In this document: positions 51,686-60,647 of the stretch, piece by piece
Position numbering within the stretch: position 1 is the first letter of the stretch
How the letters are laid out: every line of letters begins with the position of its first letter
Program-made: the position numbers and the translations under genes
DNA from: Thiocapsa roseilacustris
GTDB lineage: Bacteria > Pseudomonadota > Gammaproteobacteria > Chromatiales > Chromatiaceae
NCBI RefSeq assembly: GCF_041903755.1
Contig: NZ_JBBWVE010000011.1
Span: 107,316-171,315 of the forward strand
Reading direction: 5' to 3'
Length of the DNA stretch: 64,000 bases
The notes under the pieces: generated by a model
What the model was told of the DNA's origin: nothing
Database searches by the model: none
The model's input: the letters and a program-made list of their open reading frames with translations, nothing else

Positions 51686-52873
51686 TCAACCGAGCGAGCG
51701 ATAATAATCCATCAGGATCTGCGCGACCTCGGGTCGGGAGAACTCGGGCGGCGGGGCGATCCCGTTGCCGAGCATCTCTCGGACCTTGGTCCCGGAGAGC
51801 AGAACGAAGTCTTCCTTACTGTGATCCGGTGCCTCGCTCATCATCACAACTCGGTTGAGCTTTTTCGAGTAAGCGGTATGGTCTGCCTTGAAGATTTCGA
51901 TCTGCAGGGCATCTGCAGGAACCTCTTCATCGAAGATCGTCTGGGCATCGAAGGCGCCGTAATAATCGCCGACACCGGCATGATCGCGGCCGATGATGAA
52001 GTGGGTCGCACCCATGTTCTGCCTGAAGTAGGCATGCAGCACCGCCTCGCGCGGGCCGGCATAGAGCATGTCGAAGCCGTAGCCGGTCACCATCGCGCTG
52101 TTTGGCGCGAAATAGAGCTCGACCATCTTGCGGATCGCCGCATCCCGCACCGGGGCCGGGATATCGCCGGGCTTGAGCTTGCCGAGCAGCATGTGAATCA
52201 CCAGGCCGTCGCAGTCGAGCCGCTTCATGGCCATGTGACACAGCTCCTCGTGGGCGAGGTGCATGGGATTGCGGGTCTGGAAGGCGACGACGCGCTTCCA
52301 ACCGCGCTCGGCGATCTCGTTGCGGATCTCCACCGCGGTGCGGAAGGTGTCCGGGAAATCGTCCTGGAAGTAGGAGAAATGCAGGACCTGGATGGGGCCC
52401 GAGACCGCGAACCGACCCTGGCTGTTGAAGGTCTGGACGCCCGGGTGCTCCGGATCCGAGGTGCGGTAGACCTTATCCGTCATGAGCGCCATCTGCGCAT
52501 CGCTCACCTGCTCGATCGCCTCGACATCCATGACGGCGAGTACCGGATTGCCTTCGACATTGGGGTCGCGCAAGGCAATCCGCTCGGCCCCGGCGATCCC
52601 GTTGGCACTCTCGAGCAGGCAGAGGACCGGTACCGGGAAAAAGAGCCCGTCGGTAGTCCGCATTCCCTCCGCCACGCCCACGGCGTCGGCAATGTTCATA
52701 AAGCCCGGCAGCGGCGTGAAGTACCCGCCACCCATCATCACGGCATTGGCTGCCGCCTGCGAGCTGATGATGACCGACGGCAGGGTCTCGGCCTCGCGCA
52801 TCAAGGCATGGTGGGAATCCGGGTCGTAGACGAACAAGGGCTGCAAAGCTTCGGAACCGACGGGTTTGATCAT
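51686..52873 (-). CDS. sat: Sulfate adenylyltransferase (ATP sulfurylase), dissimilatory type
   Basis: A 395-residue monofunctional ATP sulfurylase. In sulfur-oxidising bacteria it converts APS and pyrophosphate to sulfate and ATP, and in assimilation the reverse. Motifs: QTRNPMHLAH at residues 199-208 (sulfate and ATP binding), GRDHAGVGDYYG at about 295-306, and LSGTKVREMLGNG near the end. The ATG at 52873, with GAGAGG upstream, gives the usual length; the frame to 52957 has no homology. No aprMBA genes are adjacent, whereas in Allochromatium they are linked. No C-terminal APS kinase domain is present; cysC is separate at 4829. Confidence 0.95.
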   Translation of the reverse strand: MIKPVGSEALQPLFVYDPDSHHALMREAETLPSVIISSQAAANAVMMGGGYFTPLPGFMNIADAVGVAEGMRTTDGLFFPVPVLCLLESANGIAGAERIALRDPNVEGNPVLAVMDVEAIEQVSDAQMALMTDKVYRTSDPEHPGVQTFNSQGRFAVSGPIQVLHFSYFQDDFPDTFRTAVEIRNEIAERGWKRVVAFQTRNPMHLAHEELCHMAMKRLDCDGLVIHMLLGKLKPGDIPAPVRDAAIRKMVELYFAPNSAMVTGYGFDMLYAGPREAVLHAYFRQNMGATHFIIGRDHAGVGDYYGAFDAQTIFDEEVPADALQIEIFKADHTAYSKKLNRVVMMSEAPDHSKEDFVLLSGTKVREMLGNGIAPPPEFSRPEVAQILMDYYRSLG

Positions 52874-53325
52874 CTTCTGCCTCTCGTGGTGGGGTACGTC
52901 GCGCGCCTGTTCGATATTCGATCCAGGAGGACGACGAAACGACTGAGGGAACCGCATTCTTGTCGGGCATTGTCATCGGGATTCGTGCGCGGGCGGCATG
53001 CACCGCAGCGGACATGACCGAGATTCGGCGGGCCGTCGAAGCGCGGCAACCCCGACCCGCTCGCGGCGCACTTGCCGGAACCAACGGAACCGCTCGGCCC
53101 ACCCTTTAAAACCATACCACGGACCATGAAAGCTTTTGCCCAGAGGCTCTTTATGCAACGAACAAATTCATTTGGCATGAGCTCGGTTGACATGGGATCG
53201 CTCGCGTATCGGCGCTGTCGGGCGACGAGTGCGCTAGACTTGCGCACCGCAAGGGCGGGCCCATCTTCCGCCACGAGCAACCGATCGGAACCCGGAAAAC
53301 AGACACCGCAAAGGACACACCGACC
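52874..53325. other. Intergenic region between divergent sat and a small gene
   Basis: About 450 bases with no supportable gene or repeat. It should contain the sat promoter (minus strand) and the promoter of the small gene at 53326 (plus strand). I could not assign either. Confidence 0.5.
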
Positions 53326-53544
53326 ATGCCCTACTTCGTCTACAAGATCTCACCGCCACTGCAACTGGAATACGTGGACACCATCGAACGCTATCAGGAC
53401 GCCCGCGCACTCGTGCGACGCCGCCGCGAGGAGGAAGCCACGGGGAGCGACATCCAGTACCGTCTCGTCTTCGCACGTCAACAAGGCGAGGCGGAGAAGC
53501 TGCTCTCGACACCGCGCGATGATCGCGTCATCGGAGAGGACTAG
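53326..53544 (+). CDS. Small conserved hypothetical protein
   Basis: A 72-residue, charged, soluble protein (MPYFVYKISPPLQLEYVDTIER...) with a central Arg/Glu-rich helix (ARALVRRRREEEATG). The start has AAAGGA about 13 bases upstream. I know similar short proteins as conserved hypotheticals in sulfur-oxidising gammaproteobacteria; no function is known. It is followed by a strong hairpin. Confidence 0.7.
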   Translation: MPYFVYKISPPLQLEYVDTIERYQDARALVRRRREEEATGSDIQYRLVFARQQGEAEKLLSTPRDDRVIGED

Positions 53545-53573
53545 TACAGCACGGCAAGTGTGTCGAGACCGTC

Positions 53574-53613
53574 CGTTGTCGTTGTCGATGGGTCGATTAC
53601 GACAACGACAACG
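53574..53613. terminator. Perfect 14-base-pair hairpin between convergent genes
   Basis: CGTTGTCGTTGTCG (53574-53587) pairs perfectly with CGACAACGACAACG (53600-53613) around a 12-base loop. It sits 30 bases after the stop of the small gene and 100 bases from the end of the minus-strand transglycosylase gene, so it may terminate from both sides. A related GTTGTC run occurs at 31293-31316. Confidence 0.55.
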
Positions 53614-53712
53614 AAAATGCTCCTTCGGACAATCTCGGAATCGCTGCACCGCTCCAATAGCCCGCAGGCCCGGTGGATCTCGAGCGGCCCGACGATGAAT
53701 CCCGCCCGCACG

Positions 53713-54408
53713 TCAGCGCACCGACATCACCACGCCACTGCCGGCGTCCTTCTCGGCCCAGAGAAACTGGCGGACCTTGCGCACGTAAGCCTGAGTCTCC
53801 GCATAGGGCGGAATCTTACGCCCGTGCTTGATCACGGCCCCCTCGCCGGCGTTGTAGCCGGCAAGAGCAAGCTCGAGGTCCCAATCGAACATGTCCATCA
53901 GATCCCGCAGATAGGCCGTTCCGCCGCGGATATTCTCGACCGGATTGAAGCTGTCCGTCACCCCGTAGCGGGCCGCCGTTCCGGGCATCAACTGCATCAG
54001 CCCCTCGGCCCCGGCACGCGACACGGCCTTCGGGTTGTAAGCAGACTCGGCGCGCACGACGGCATGGATCAGCGCGGGCGACAGCCCGTAGCGGCGGGCA
54101 TTGGCGGCAATCAGCGTCTCATAGGCGGCACGGCGCGTCGCCAATGACCCCGTGATCGGCGCAGCCGCCTTGGCCCGCTTCCCGGTGAGTAGCTTGGGCT
54201 GTTTGAGTCCGGCAGAGCGCGTTTCGCTCTCCCGGACCAGCTTCTTCGTCTCGCGCTTCCACTCGAGCCGATATTTGCTGCCTTTCAGCGGCGCGTCCGT
54301 AAAATAGACCTTGCCCGCGGCATCGACGTACTTGTAGATGTCCGCCTGAGCCGCGCCCACGACGCCGCACGCCGCCAAGACCACGAAGGTCGCCAGGAGT
54401 CCTCGCAT
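53713..54408 (-). CDS. Soluble lytic murein transglycosylase with N-terminal DUF4124
   Basis: A 231-residue exported protein that cleaves peptidoglycan. It has a signal peptide (MRGLLATFVVLAACGVVGAAQA), a DUF4124 domain (DIYKYVDAAGKVYFTDAPL) and a C-terminal SLT domain with catalytic Glu121 (AVVRAESAYNPKAVS), GLMQLMPGTA and ALAGYNAGEGAV. The ATG at 54408, next to AGGGGGG, is the start; the frame to 54528 is spurious. A broad role in cell-wall turnover is likely. Confidence 0.93.
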   Translation of the reverse strand: MRGLLATFVVLAACGVVGAAQADIYKYVDAAGKVYFTDAPLKGSKYRLEWKRETKKLVRESETRSAGLKQPKLLTGKRAKAAAPITGSLATRRAAYETLIAANARRYGLSPALIHAVVRAESAYNPKAVSRAGAEGLMQLMPGTAARYGVTDSFNPVENIRGGTAYLRDLMDMFDWDLELALAGYNAGEGAVIKHGRKIPPYAETQAYVRKVRQFLWAEKDAGSGVVMSVR

Positions 54409-54882
54409 CTCATCCCCCCTCGAACGGTGCCGAACCCGGTGCATTCCCGCAGTGCATGCTAAAGCAAGACGGCCGGCGGCGTCAGCCCCTTCGCGTCGGC
54501 GGCAAGCGCGTCGCCTGCCGATTCGCAATACATCCGCCCACCGAATGGCTCCACAGCACCAGCATAGACGAATTATCGCCGGGCGCGCGCGACTGTTCTA
54601 CGCACATACAAATCTTCGAATCGGTGCTCTGAAGGTGGTCGAAATAGCGTCCAAGTCAGGCCGGATCCGTTTGAAAAACGCCCATCATGAGCCATCACGT
54701 CATCTCCTAGATCATCAAAAAATTAATCTTTTCAGCAGTGTCTTACCATTGTTCTCTTGTGTAGCATTTTAAGTTCGACACCGCATCGACAACATGAGTA
54801 ATTTTCGATTGCTTTTCGGCAATCACTTCTTATATCCTCCGCCTGCCTACAGGCTAAAACGTCCCAATGTACCGGGGGGAAC
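54409..54882. other. Intergenic region between divergent cell-wall genes
   Basis: About 475 bases, AT-rich from 54700. A small hairpin GATTGC TTTTCG GCAATC lies at about 54809-54826. No gene is supported. Promoters for the transglycosylase (minus) and the DUF882 gene (plus) should be here. Confidence 0.45.
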
Positions 54883-55410
54883 ATGAATCGACGTTACTTT
54901 TTAGGCGCGGCCTTGTCGGCTGTCGCCGCACCTGCATTAGCGAAGAAAACAGTTGATCGTCCGCGTATCCTAGCCTTCAATCATCTCCACACCGACGAAC
55001 GCCTTGCGGTGACCTATCGGGTCGGCGACCGCTACCAACGTACTGCCCTACAGGAAATCAATCACTTCTTCCGAGACTTCCGGACCGGTGACCAAGTCTC
55101 GATGGACCCGCAGCTGCTCGACATCTTGTACGACGTCAAGATCCACCTCGGCGACCCCGACGCCCGCTTCGACGTGCTGAGCGGATACCGGTCGCCGCGC
55201 ACCAATCAGATGCTCCGGGAAACCTCCGGCGGCGTCGCCAAAAATAGCCTGCACCTCACCGGACAGGCAATCGATGTACGCTTCCCCGACCTTCCGACAC
55301 GGCAGATCCGAGACGCGGCGATCGCCCTTGGGCGCGGCGGTGTCGGCTACTATCGTCGTTCCGACTTCGTCCACCTCGACACCGGTGCTGTCCGGCGCTG
55401 GGGCGCCTGA
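54883..55410 (+). CDS. DUF882/peptidase M15A-like exported protein (YcbK family)
   Basis: A 175-residue protein with an N-terminal export signal carrying a twin arginine (MNRRYFLGAALSAVAAPALA) and an M15-type fold: FDVLSGYRSPRTNQML, the metal ligands His124 and Asp131 in NSLHLTGQAIDVRF, and His164 in SDFVHLDTGAVR. These are the zinc ligands of D,D-carboxypeptidase-like proteins, so murein cleavage is plausible. GGGGGAAC precedes the ATG. It is divergent from the lytic transglycosylase gene. Confidence 0.9.
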   Translation: MNRRYFLGAALSAVAAPALAKKTVDRPRILAFNHLHTDERLAVTYRVGDRYQRTALQEINHFFRDFRTGDQVSMDPQLLDILYDVKIHLGDPDARFDVLSGYRSPRTNQMLRETSGGVAKNSLHLTGQAIDVRFPDLPTRQIRDAAIALGRGGVGYYRRSDFVHLDTGAVRRWGA

Positions 55411-55503
55411 ACGGGGCCGATCCGCGTCGATTCCGCGAGCGGCCGGTCGTCGCTCGCGGAATCGGCGTCTTCGACGATACCGAGCCACGTCGGCTAGGCT
55501 CGG

Positions 55504-57327
55504 TCAACCGAGAATCCGAAAGCCGGATGTGAGCGTCGGCACGTCGACCTCGGTCACCGTCAGTCGCAGTCGTTCGTTCAGCCCGGCCGCATCGCGCGAG
55601 CGGACCCGCGCCTCAAGCGCCAAATCCGGAATCACAACAGTTACCTTTCGCTCGTCGCAATCCACGACGACGCCGTCGCCCCGCCACTCCTGATTCTCGC
55701 GCAGAAAGACGTGTTTCCAGTGCTGGTTGGAAAGCCGCTCACCGCGTCGAACCGACGCCGCCGCAAGCTCCGCCTGCGCCACGCGCGCCGTCACCTCCTC
55801 TTCGGAGAGGCCGGGTCGGCCGGTCAACTCGGCCCTGATTTGCTGATGCACCAAAAGATCGGAGTAACGGCGAAGCGGGCTCGTCGCCCGGGTATAGATC
55901 GGGAGTCCGAGCCCGGCGTGCAGCTCCGGCGTACCCGTCAGGCGGGTCGGCTTGAAGCGGCGGCGCCGCGCATACATGGCGGCGAGATCGGTGGCGGTAT
56001 CCAGTCCATCGGGTAGCGCCTGAGTCGCGTAAGGGATCGGAACCCCGCGTCCCAGACAAAACCGTCCCGCGGCCACCCCGGCCATCAGCATGGCATCCGT
56101 CACCATGGCGCGGCTGCCGAGCCGCAGGAGCGGACGGATCCGCACCTTCCCGTCCTCGACCCTGATACTCACCTCGGGCAGATCCAAGCCGGTCGCACCG
56201 TCGGCATGACGGCGGATGCGAAAGGGCTCGACCAAGGACCGCATCGCCGCGAAGGGACCTTCGTCGAGGCGCTCCTCGACCCTGTCGTAGCTCAGGCGCT
56301 CGACTCGCACCCAGGTGCGGTGGACCTGAATGTCCTCGATCTCGCCCGCAGCGTTGCAGAGCATGCCGAAAGAGAGTGCCGGGGAGATCGACTGCAGCCC
56401 GAGCCCGAGCGCATCCGTCACCGTCGCCGGCAGCATGTTGACCACTCCCTCGGGAAGATAGAGGTTCGCCCCGCGCGCCCTCGCCTCGCGCTCGATCTCG
56501 GACTCGGCATCAATCAGCGCGGCGACGTCCGCCACGTGGACCCAAAGTCGATCGCCGTCCACACTGATGGCGTCGTCCGGATCCTGATTGCCTTCATCGT
56601 CGATGGCGTAGGCGGCAAGGTGCGTCAGATCGAGCCGATCCTCCTCGACCAGTGCAGGGACCGGCAGGTCGGGATCCCGGGTCGGCACCCCGCAACGCGC
56701 GGGATAGGGGTTGTGGCTGGCGTGCCAGTGCCCGACCTGCACCAGCGCGCGGTGGGCGTTCTCGGGGGTCTGCTGATGGCCGAGCGCGGCAAGGATCCGG
56801 CTGTGCTCGGACTGCCCATGGGCCAGGCGCTCGATCTCGCCGAGTCGATCCCGATCCTCGGGGGCCGGCGCCGCCGCGGCCATGCGTTCGAGGAACGCGT
56901 GCCAATCGCGCTCCTCCGCCGCCTTCGCCTCGCGCTCCGCACGATCCCGCTCGACGGCCTCGCGGGGCCGCGCCTGGATCTGCTCGGGGGTCCCGCTGAA
57001 GGTCAGCCCCTCGGAAACCAACTGCCAGGCCGCCCAGGCCGTCGCCGGCGTGAAGGCATCGAACGCCAGCTCGGCGAGATCCTTGAGGTTGGTCTCCGAT
57101 CCCTCCAGCAACTCCCAAGCCGCGAGCAGCTCGCCCTCTTGCGGCGCGAGATCGGCAAGACGATGCAGTGGACCTGGATGAAGAAGCGCGACATCCTTCG
57201 CTCGAACGCGTTTGTGTCCGCCGTCGAGCTCGATCTCGATCTTCTCCCCCACGCTGACCACGCGCGCGGGGCGAACCTTGTAAAGCACCAGGCTATTGAC
57301 CGGCGGACTGCATTGATATGTCGACAA
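55504..57327 (-). CDS. RNase II (RNB) family exoribonuclease
   Basis: A 607-residue protein. Residues 1-250 are an N-terminal domain (SLVLYKVRPARVVSVG...) with a long charged helix, followed by the RNB catalytic domain (about 270-520), which has the acidic site AYAIDDEGNQDPDDAISVDG, HVADVAALI and YTRATSPLRRYSDLLVHQQI, and a short C-terminal S1-like barrel. It degrades RNA from the 3' end. The N-terminal cold-shock domains of classic RNase II/R are not evident, so it is the shorter proteobacterial/cyanobacterial type. No ATG or GTG fits the N-terminus well; TTG 57327 has GGGGAGA ten bases upstream and is my choice, with moderate certainty. Confidence 0.82.
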   Translation of the reverse strand: MSTYQCSPPVNSLVLYKVRPARVVSVGEKIEIELDGGHKRVRAKDVALLHPGPLHRLADLAPQEGELLAAWELLEGSETNLKDLAELAFDAFTPATAWAAWQLVSEGLTFSGTPEQIQARPREAVERDRAEREAKAAEERDWHAFLERMAAAAPAPEDRDRLGEIERLAHGQSEHSRILAALGHQQTPENAHRALVQVGHWHASHNPYPARCGVPTRDPDLPVPALVEEDRLDLTHLAAYAIDDEGNQDPDDAISVDGDRLWVHVADVAALIDAESEIEREARARGANLYLPEGVVNMLPATVTDALGLGLQSISPALSFGMLCNAAGEIEDIQVHRTWVRVERLSYDRVEERLDEGPFAAMRSLVEPFRIRRHADGATGLDLPEVSIRVEDGKVRIRPLLRLGSRAMVTDAMLMAGVAAGRFCLGRGVPIPYATQALPDGLDTATDLAAMYARRRRFKPTRLTGTPELHAGLGLPIYTRATSPLRRYSDLLVHQQIRAELTGRPGLSEEEVTARVAQAELAAASVRRGERLSNQHWKHVFLRENQEWRGDGVVVDCDERKVTVVIPDLALEARVRSRDAAGLNERLRLTVTEVDVPTLTSGFRILG

Positions 57328-57472
57328 GCTGCTGTGATCTCCCCTGCACCATTGCGCGATCGATCCCTCTCGAGCGCGGTTTTCCCGGCACCTGTTGGTT
57401 ATGATACCGGAACCGGCCGCCTCTCGACGCAGCATCGTGCGGCCTCCCGGATTCCAGCCCGAGGTAAACAGC

Positions 57473-58510
57473 ATGCATCCAGTTTGGCGAGACCACCTCA
57501 CCGCGACCTCCACTCGGATCGACGCGAACGGGATCCCCCGCTTCCCCGAGCCCGCCCCCGGCGCGAGCCTCGACTGTCGCCTCTTCGATCTCTCCCAATT
57601 CGGACTTCTCGCGGTGCGCGGCGAGGACGCCGTCGGCTTCCTCCAAGGCCAGCTCAGCAACGACGTCCGCGAGCTCTCGGAGAGCCATGTGCAGTGGAGC
57701 AGTCATTGCAGCCAGAAGGGGCGCATGCTGGCCACCTTCCTGGTGATGCGGGTCGACGACACCTTTTATCTCCAACTGCCGGCGGAACGCATCCCGGATC
57801 TCCTAAAGCGGCTGCGGATGTTCGTGCTGCGCAGTCGCGTAAGCGTCGAGGATGCAAGCGACGACCTAGTCCGCATCGCGATTGCCGGTGATTGTGCCGT
57901 GGCCGCAGTAGGCGCCTGCGGCCTCCCGGCGCCCGACTCAGAGAACGGCCTCGCCGTCGCCGCCGGAATCGCTGTCGTTCGCCTGCCGGGTCCCACGCCG
58001 CGAATCGAGATCATCGGCCCGCCCGAGCCGCTTCTCGCGCACTGGGGTACTCTGCGAGCGCACGCCGCACCGGCCAACACCGACGCATGGACACTGCTCG
58101 ACATCCGCGCCGGCATCCCGAGCGTCTACAACGCGACGGCGGACACCTTCGTCCCCCAGATGGTCAATATGCAGCTCATCGACGGCGTCAGCTTCCACAA
58201 GGGGTGTTACACCGGCCAAGAGATCGTGGCCCGGATGCAGTATCTCGGCAAGCTCAAACGCCGCATGTACATCGGCGAGGTCGAGAGCGAGACGCCGCCG
58301 CAACCCGGCGATGCGCTCTTCTCGCCCGACAGCACCTCGCAGCAAGGCAGCGGGACAGTGGTCGCGGCCAGCCCGATCGACACCGGGCGCTACGCGCTGC
58401 TGGCGGTCGCGGAGATCCAGGCGGCCGAATCCGGCGAGGTCAGACTGAGCGAAGGCGGGCCGCTGTTGCGGCTCAAGGCGCCGCCCTACGGGTTCCCGGT
58501 CGAGGAATGA
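57473..58510 (+). CDS. ygfZ: Folate-binding protein YgfZ (iron-sulfur cluster assembly/repair, tRNA modification)
   Basis: A 345-residue protein related to the glycine cleavage T-protein. It has the diagnostic KGCYTGQEIVARMQYLGKLKRR segment (conserved Cys245) and an N-terminal FDLSQFGLLAVRGEDAVGFLQGQLSNDV. YgfZ proteins use folate and support certain Fe-S enzymes such as MiaB. The ATG at 57473 has GAGG nine bases upstream and replaces the longer frame to 57395. It is divergent from the RNase gene, with 145 bases between starts. Confidence 0.92.
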   Translation: MHPVWRDHLTATSTRIDANGIPRFPEPAPGASLDCRLFDLSQFGLLAVRGEDAVGFLQGQLSNDVRELSESHVQWSSHCSQKGRMLATFLVMRVDDTFYLQLPAERIPDLLKRLRMFVLRSRVSVEDASDDLVRIAIAGDCAVAAVGACGLPAPDSENGLAVAAGIAVVRLPGPTPRIEIIGPPEPLLAHWGTLRAHAAPANTDAWTLLDIRAGIPSVYNATADTFVPQMVNMQLIDGVSFHKGCYTGQEIVARMQYLGKLKRRMYIGEVESETPPQPGDALFSPDSTSQQGSGTVVAASPIDTGRYALLAVAEIQAAESGEVRLSEGGPLLRLKAPPYGFPVEE

Positions 58511-58580
58511 GCGACGAGTTAGGGTGATCTCCTGGACTCGGCATCCCCAATGCCCATGTCCACATGCTGTGGATGCGACT

Positions 58581-58657
58581 GTAGGGGCGACTGTAGGGGC
58601 GACTTCAGTCGCCCATACGACCTAGTGGCGGTGCGGGCGACTGAAGTCGCCCCTACC
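58581..58657. repeat. GTAGGGGCGACT(T/G)(C/A)AGTCGCCC palindromes
   Basis: A doubled left arm (GTAGGGGCGACTGTAGGGGC) and GACTTCAGTCGCCC are followed by GGGCGACTGAAGTCGCCCC, ending CTACC. Same family as 9883, 31454 and 49679. It separates the ygfZ gene from the DUF1622 gene. Confidence 0.85.
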
Positions 58658-58692
58658 TCGAACCGACCTCGTAATGAGGAGTAAGTCGAGCT

Positions 58693-59100
58693 ATGAGCGA
58701 TGGCGTCAACAGACTCTCGGAGGCGGTCGCCCCAGGCATCCGGCTTCCCGATCCGGGTGCGCTCGGCGTCGAGGAGTGGGTGCTGACGGCGGTCTTGTGG
58801 CTCAAGCTGGGTGTGGAGGCCATGGGGGCGCTGATCATCGGCATCGGGGTGCTCGTGGCGAGCTACCAATTTATCCGCGCCTTGTTCTCATCCGGCATCA
58901 GGGACTACAACCCGATCCGGCTCACGCTGGCGCGCTACCTGGCATTGGCGCTCGAGTTCCAGGTCGGTGCCGACATCCTGTCCACCGCAGTCGCCCCGAG
59001 TTGGGATCAGATCGGCAAGCTCGGCGCTATCGTGGTCATCCGCACGGCGCTGAACTATTTCCTGATGCGCGAGATGCAGGAAGAGCATCGGGGTCGTTAG
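58693..59100 (+). CDS. DUF1622 family membrane protein
   Basis: A 135-residue protein with three membrane helices (about 35-60, 76-98 and 105-124). Conserved features of DUF1622 are visible: RLTLARYLALALEFQVGADILSTAVAPSWDQIGKLGAIVVIRTALNYFLMREM. The function of this family is unknown. The start follows a palindromic repeat and no strong ribosome site is visible, but the length matches the family. Confidence 0.85.
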   Translation: MSDGVNRLSEAVAPGIRLPDPGALGVEEWVLTAVLWLKLGVEAMGALIIGIGVLVASYQFIRALFSSGIRDYNPIRLTLARYLALALEFQVGADILSTAVAPSWDQIGKLGAIVVIRTALNYFLMREMQEEHRGR

Positions 59101-59111
59101 TGAACGAACCT

Positions 59112-59253
59112 CGTAGGTTGTGCTGACGACAGGAAGCACAACACTCACCGCCGGTTGGTTGTGCCTCGCACGGCTCGGCACAACCGACCGCCCGCTTGGC
59201 GTGGAGCGCTCCGGTGCGCAGCTTGGCATTACGGTTTCTGGAAATCGTCTAAG
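59112..59253 (-). repeat. GGTTGTGCCGAGCC repeat (inverted full copy)
   Basis: The reverse complement matches 24106-24243 closely, including ATGCCAAGCTGCGCACCGGA and GGTTGTGCCGAGCCGTGCG. It lies at the 3' end of the minus-strand lipoprotein gene; that gene's TAA at 59257-59255 is two bases from the repeat edge (TTAGACGATTTCC). Confidence 0.8.
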
Positions 59254-59254
59254 G

Positions 59255-59794
59255 TTATTCGTAAACCCCCGCGGCCAACTCCTTCTCAAGCATGGAAACC
59301 TTGAGCTTGAGGTCATCGCGGGCTGCCTGTTTGGCGGCAACGTCGGTGCCGGCGTCGGCTGCCTTGCGGGACTGAACGCTGCTGTCGATCGCGGACACCC
59401 GCGCGGCGAGCTCGCGATTGGCCTTGGTCTCGGCGGCGAGACTCCGCTTCAGATCGCCCCACGCGGCGTCGAGCCGGGCATAGTCGGCTTGCCGGCTGCT
59501 CAGATCGCCCTTCAGCTTGGACTGCTCGGCCTGAAGCTCGGAGAGCACCGAGCGGAACGAGGCGTTCAGTCGCTGCTCTTGGTCCAACGTCGCCTGCATC
59601 TCGCGCTGACGTTCGCCATAGGCGCCGGACGCCAGACATCCGGTGTTCTTGAAGAAATCACGCGCGGTCGGGTCGCACTCGCCCGGCGTCGTGGCACAGC
59701 CGGCGATGCCCGCGGCCAGGGCGAGCGCACAGGTGATGAGGGCGGGACGCGCAAACGACACGCCGTTGATTCGAATCGTCTCGATATCCATCAT
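59255..59794 (-). CDS. Coiled-coil lipoprotein
   Basis: A 179-residue protein with a hydrophobic leader and lipobox (AGIAGC), then a short Cys-containing segment (GECDPTARDFFKNTGCL) and a long, uninterrupted coiled coil (about 60-175: RQREMQATLDQEQRLNASFR..., AETKANRELAARV, SMLEKELA). It would be anchored to the outer or inner membrane facing the periplasm. It starts four bases after the stop of the glycine-zipper lipoprotein and is the last of a three-gene operon. The family is not recognised. Confidence 0.78.
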   Translation of the reverse strand: MMDIETIRINGVSFARPALITCALALAAGIAGCATTPGECDPTARDFFKNTGCLASGAYGERQREMQATLDQEQRLNASFRSVLSELQAEQSKLKGDLSSRQADYARLDAAWGDLKRSLAAETKANRELAARVSAIDSSVQSRKAADAGTDVAAKQAARDDLKLKVSMLEKELAAGVYE

Positions 59795-59797
59795 CGC

Positions 59798-60532
59798 TTA
59801 CCCGGCTACAGGGGATGCATTGATCTGTTGGTCCATGAGCGCGACCTCCTGCTCCAGACCCGAAATGCGCTTCTTCAGTGAGCCGATCTCCTGGTCCAAC
59901 TGCGCGGTATTGGTCCCCGACTGTCGCTCGAGATTGGAGATATCCACCCAGTCCTGTTGCTTGGTCTTGAGCGAATTGACCGTGCTCTGCATCTGATCGC
60001 GATTGGCCTTCACACCGGCCAGGTCGCGCCTTGCCTGCTCGCTTGAGATGGCCTTGCTGCGATAGGCCGCGTTGACCTGCGCAAGACGTTTGCGGTCGGC
60101 GGCGATCACCTCCTCGCTGGTCGCGATCAGACTCGAGATACGCGCATTCTCCGCCCGCACGTCTGCAGTCATGGCCGCGATACGCTGCTCATCGTTCTGA
60201 TATTGCTGACGCTTGGATTGCACATAGGCGTTGGCGGCCAGCCCGACCGCACAGCCCGCGGCCGCGCCGATCATCATGTTGTCACTGCGTTTGCCGTCGG
60301 ACAACATCCCGAGCAAGGCCCCCGCGACGGCGCCGGCGGCGCAGCCTTGGAGCGAGGTCTTGGCGTCGAGCTGGGAGGATTGCTGGCGCATGCGCTGCTC
60401 GGCAGGCGTCAAGGGTGCGCTCCCACCGTAACCGCCGCTGCTTGTCGAGGTGGTGGCGCAGCCGACCTGAAGGAGGGCCAAGGACAGACCGAAAATGATG
60501 ATGCTCTTGCCCGTTCGACGCGCGATCGACAT
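59798..60532 (-). CDS. Glycine-zipper coiled-coil lipoprotein
   Basis: A 244-residue protein starting at ATG 60532 with AAGGAG eight bases upstream. It has a leader with a lipobox (LLQVGC), a glycine-zipper-like segment (GCAAGAVAGALLGML...IGAAAGCAVGLAANAYV, about 63-105) that could insert in a membrane or oligomerise, and a long coiled coil (about 115-240). Two Cys residues lie in the zipper. It is the middle gene of the operon, between the FGE-like gene and the second coiled-coil lipoprotein. The family is not recognised. Confidence 0.78.
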   Translation of the reverse strand: MSIARRTGKSIIIFGLSLALLQVGCATTSTSSGGYGGSAPLTPAEQRMRQQSSQLDAKTSLQGCAAGAVAGALLGMLSDGKRSDNMMIGAAAGCAVGLAANAYVQSKRQQYQNDEQRIAAMTADVRAENARISSLIATSEEVIAADRKRLAQVNAAYRSKAISSEQARRDLAGVKANRDQMQSTVNSLKTKQQDWVDISNLERQSGTNTAQLDQEIGSLKKRISGLEQEVALMDQQINASPVAG

Positions 60533-60647
60533 CTGTATGCTCCTTGTGAATGGTTCCGCTCGGATGGTTCCGCGGGTGTGCAACCCTGCACGTCCGTTGT
60601 CTGAGTTTAGCCGATCGCGCTGCGGTCGAGCGCCGAAAAATGTCGGC

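Noticed and set aside
57328..57660. N-terminal extension of the RNase II family gene to 57660
   Set aside because: The extra residues are Arg/Ser-rich, unlike the family, and overlap the divergent ygfZ start; TTG 57327 has a good ribosome site.
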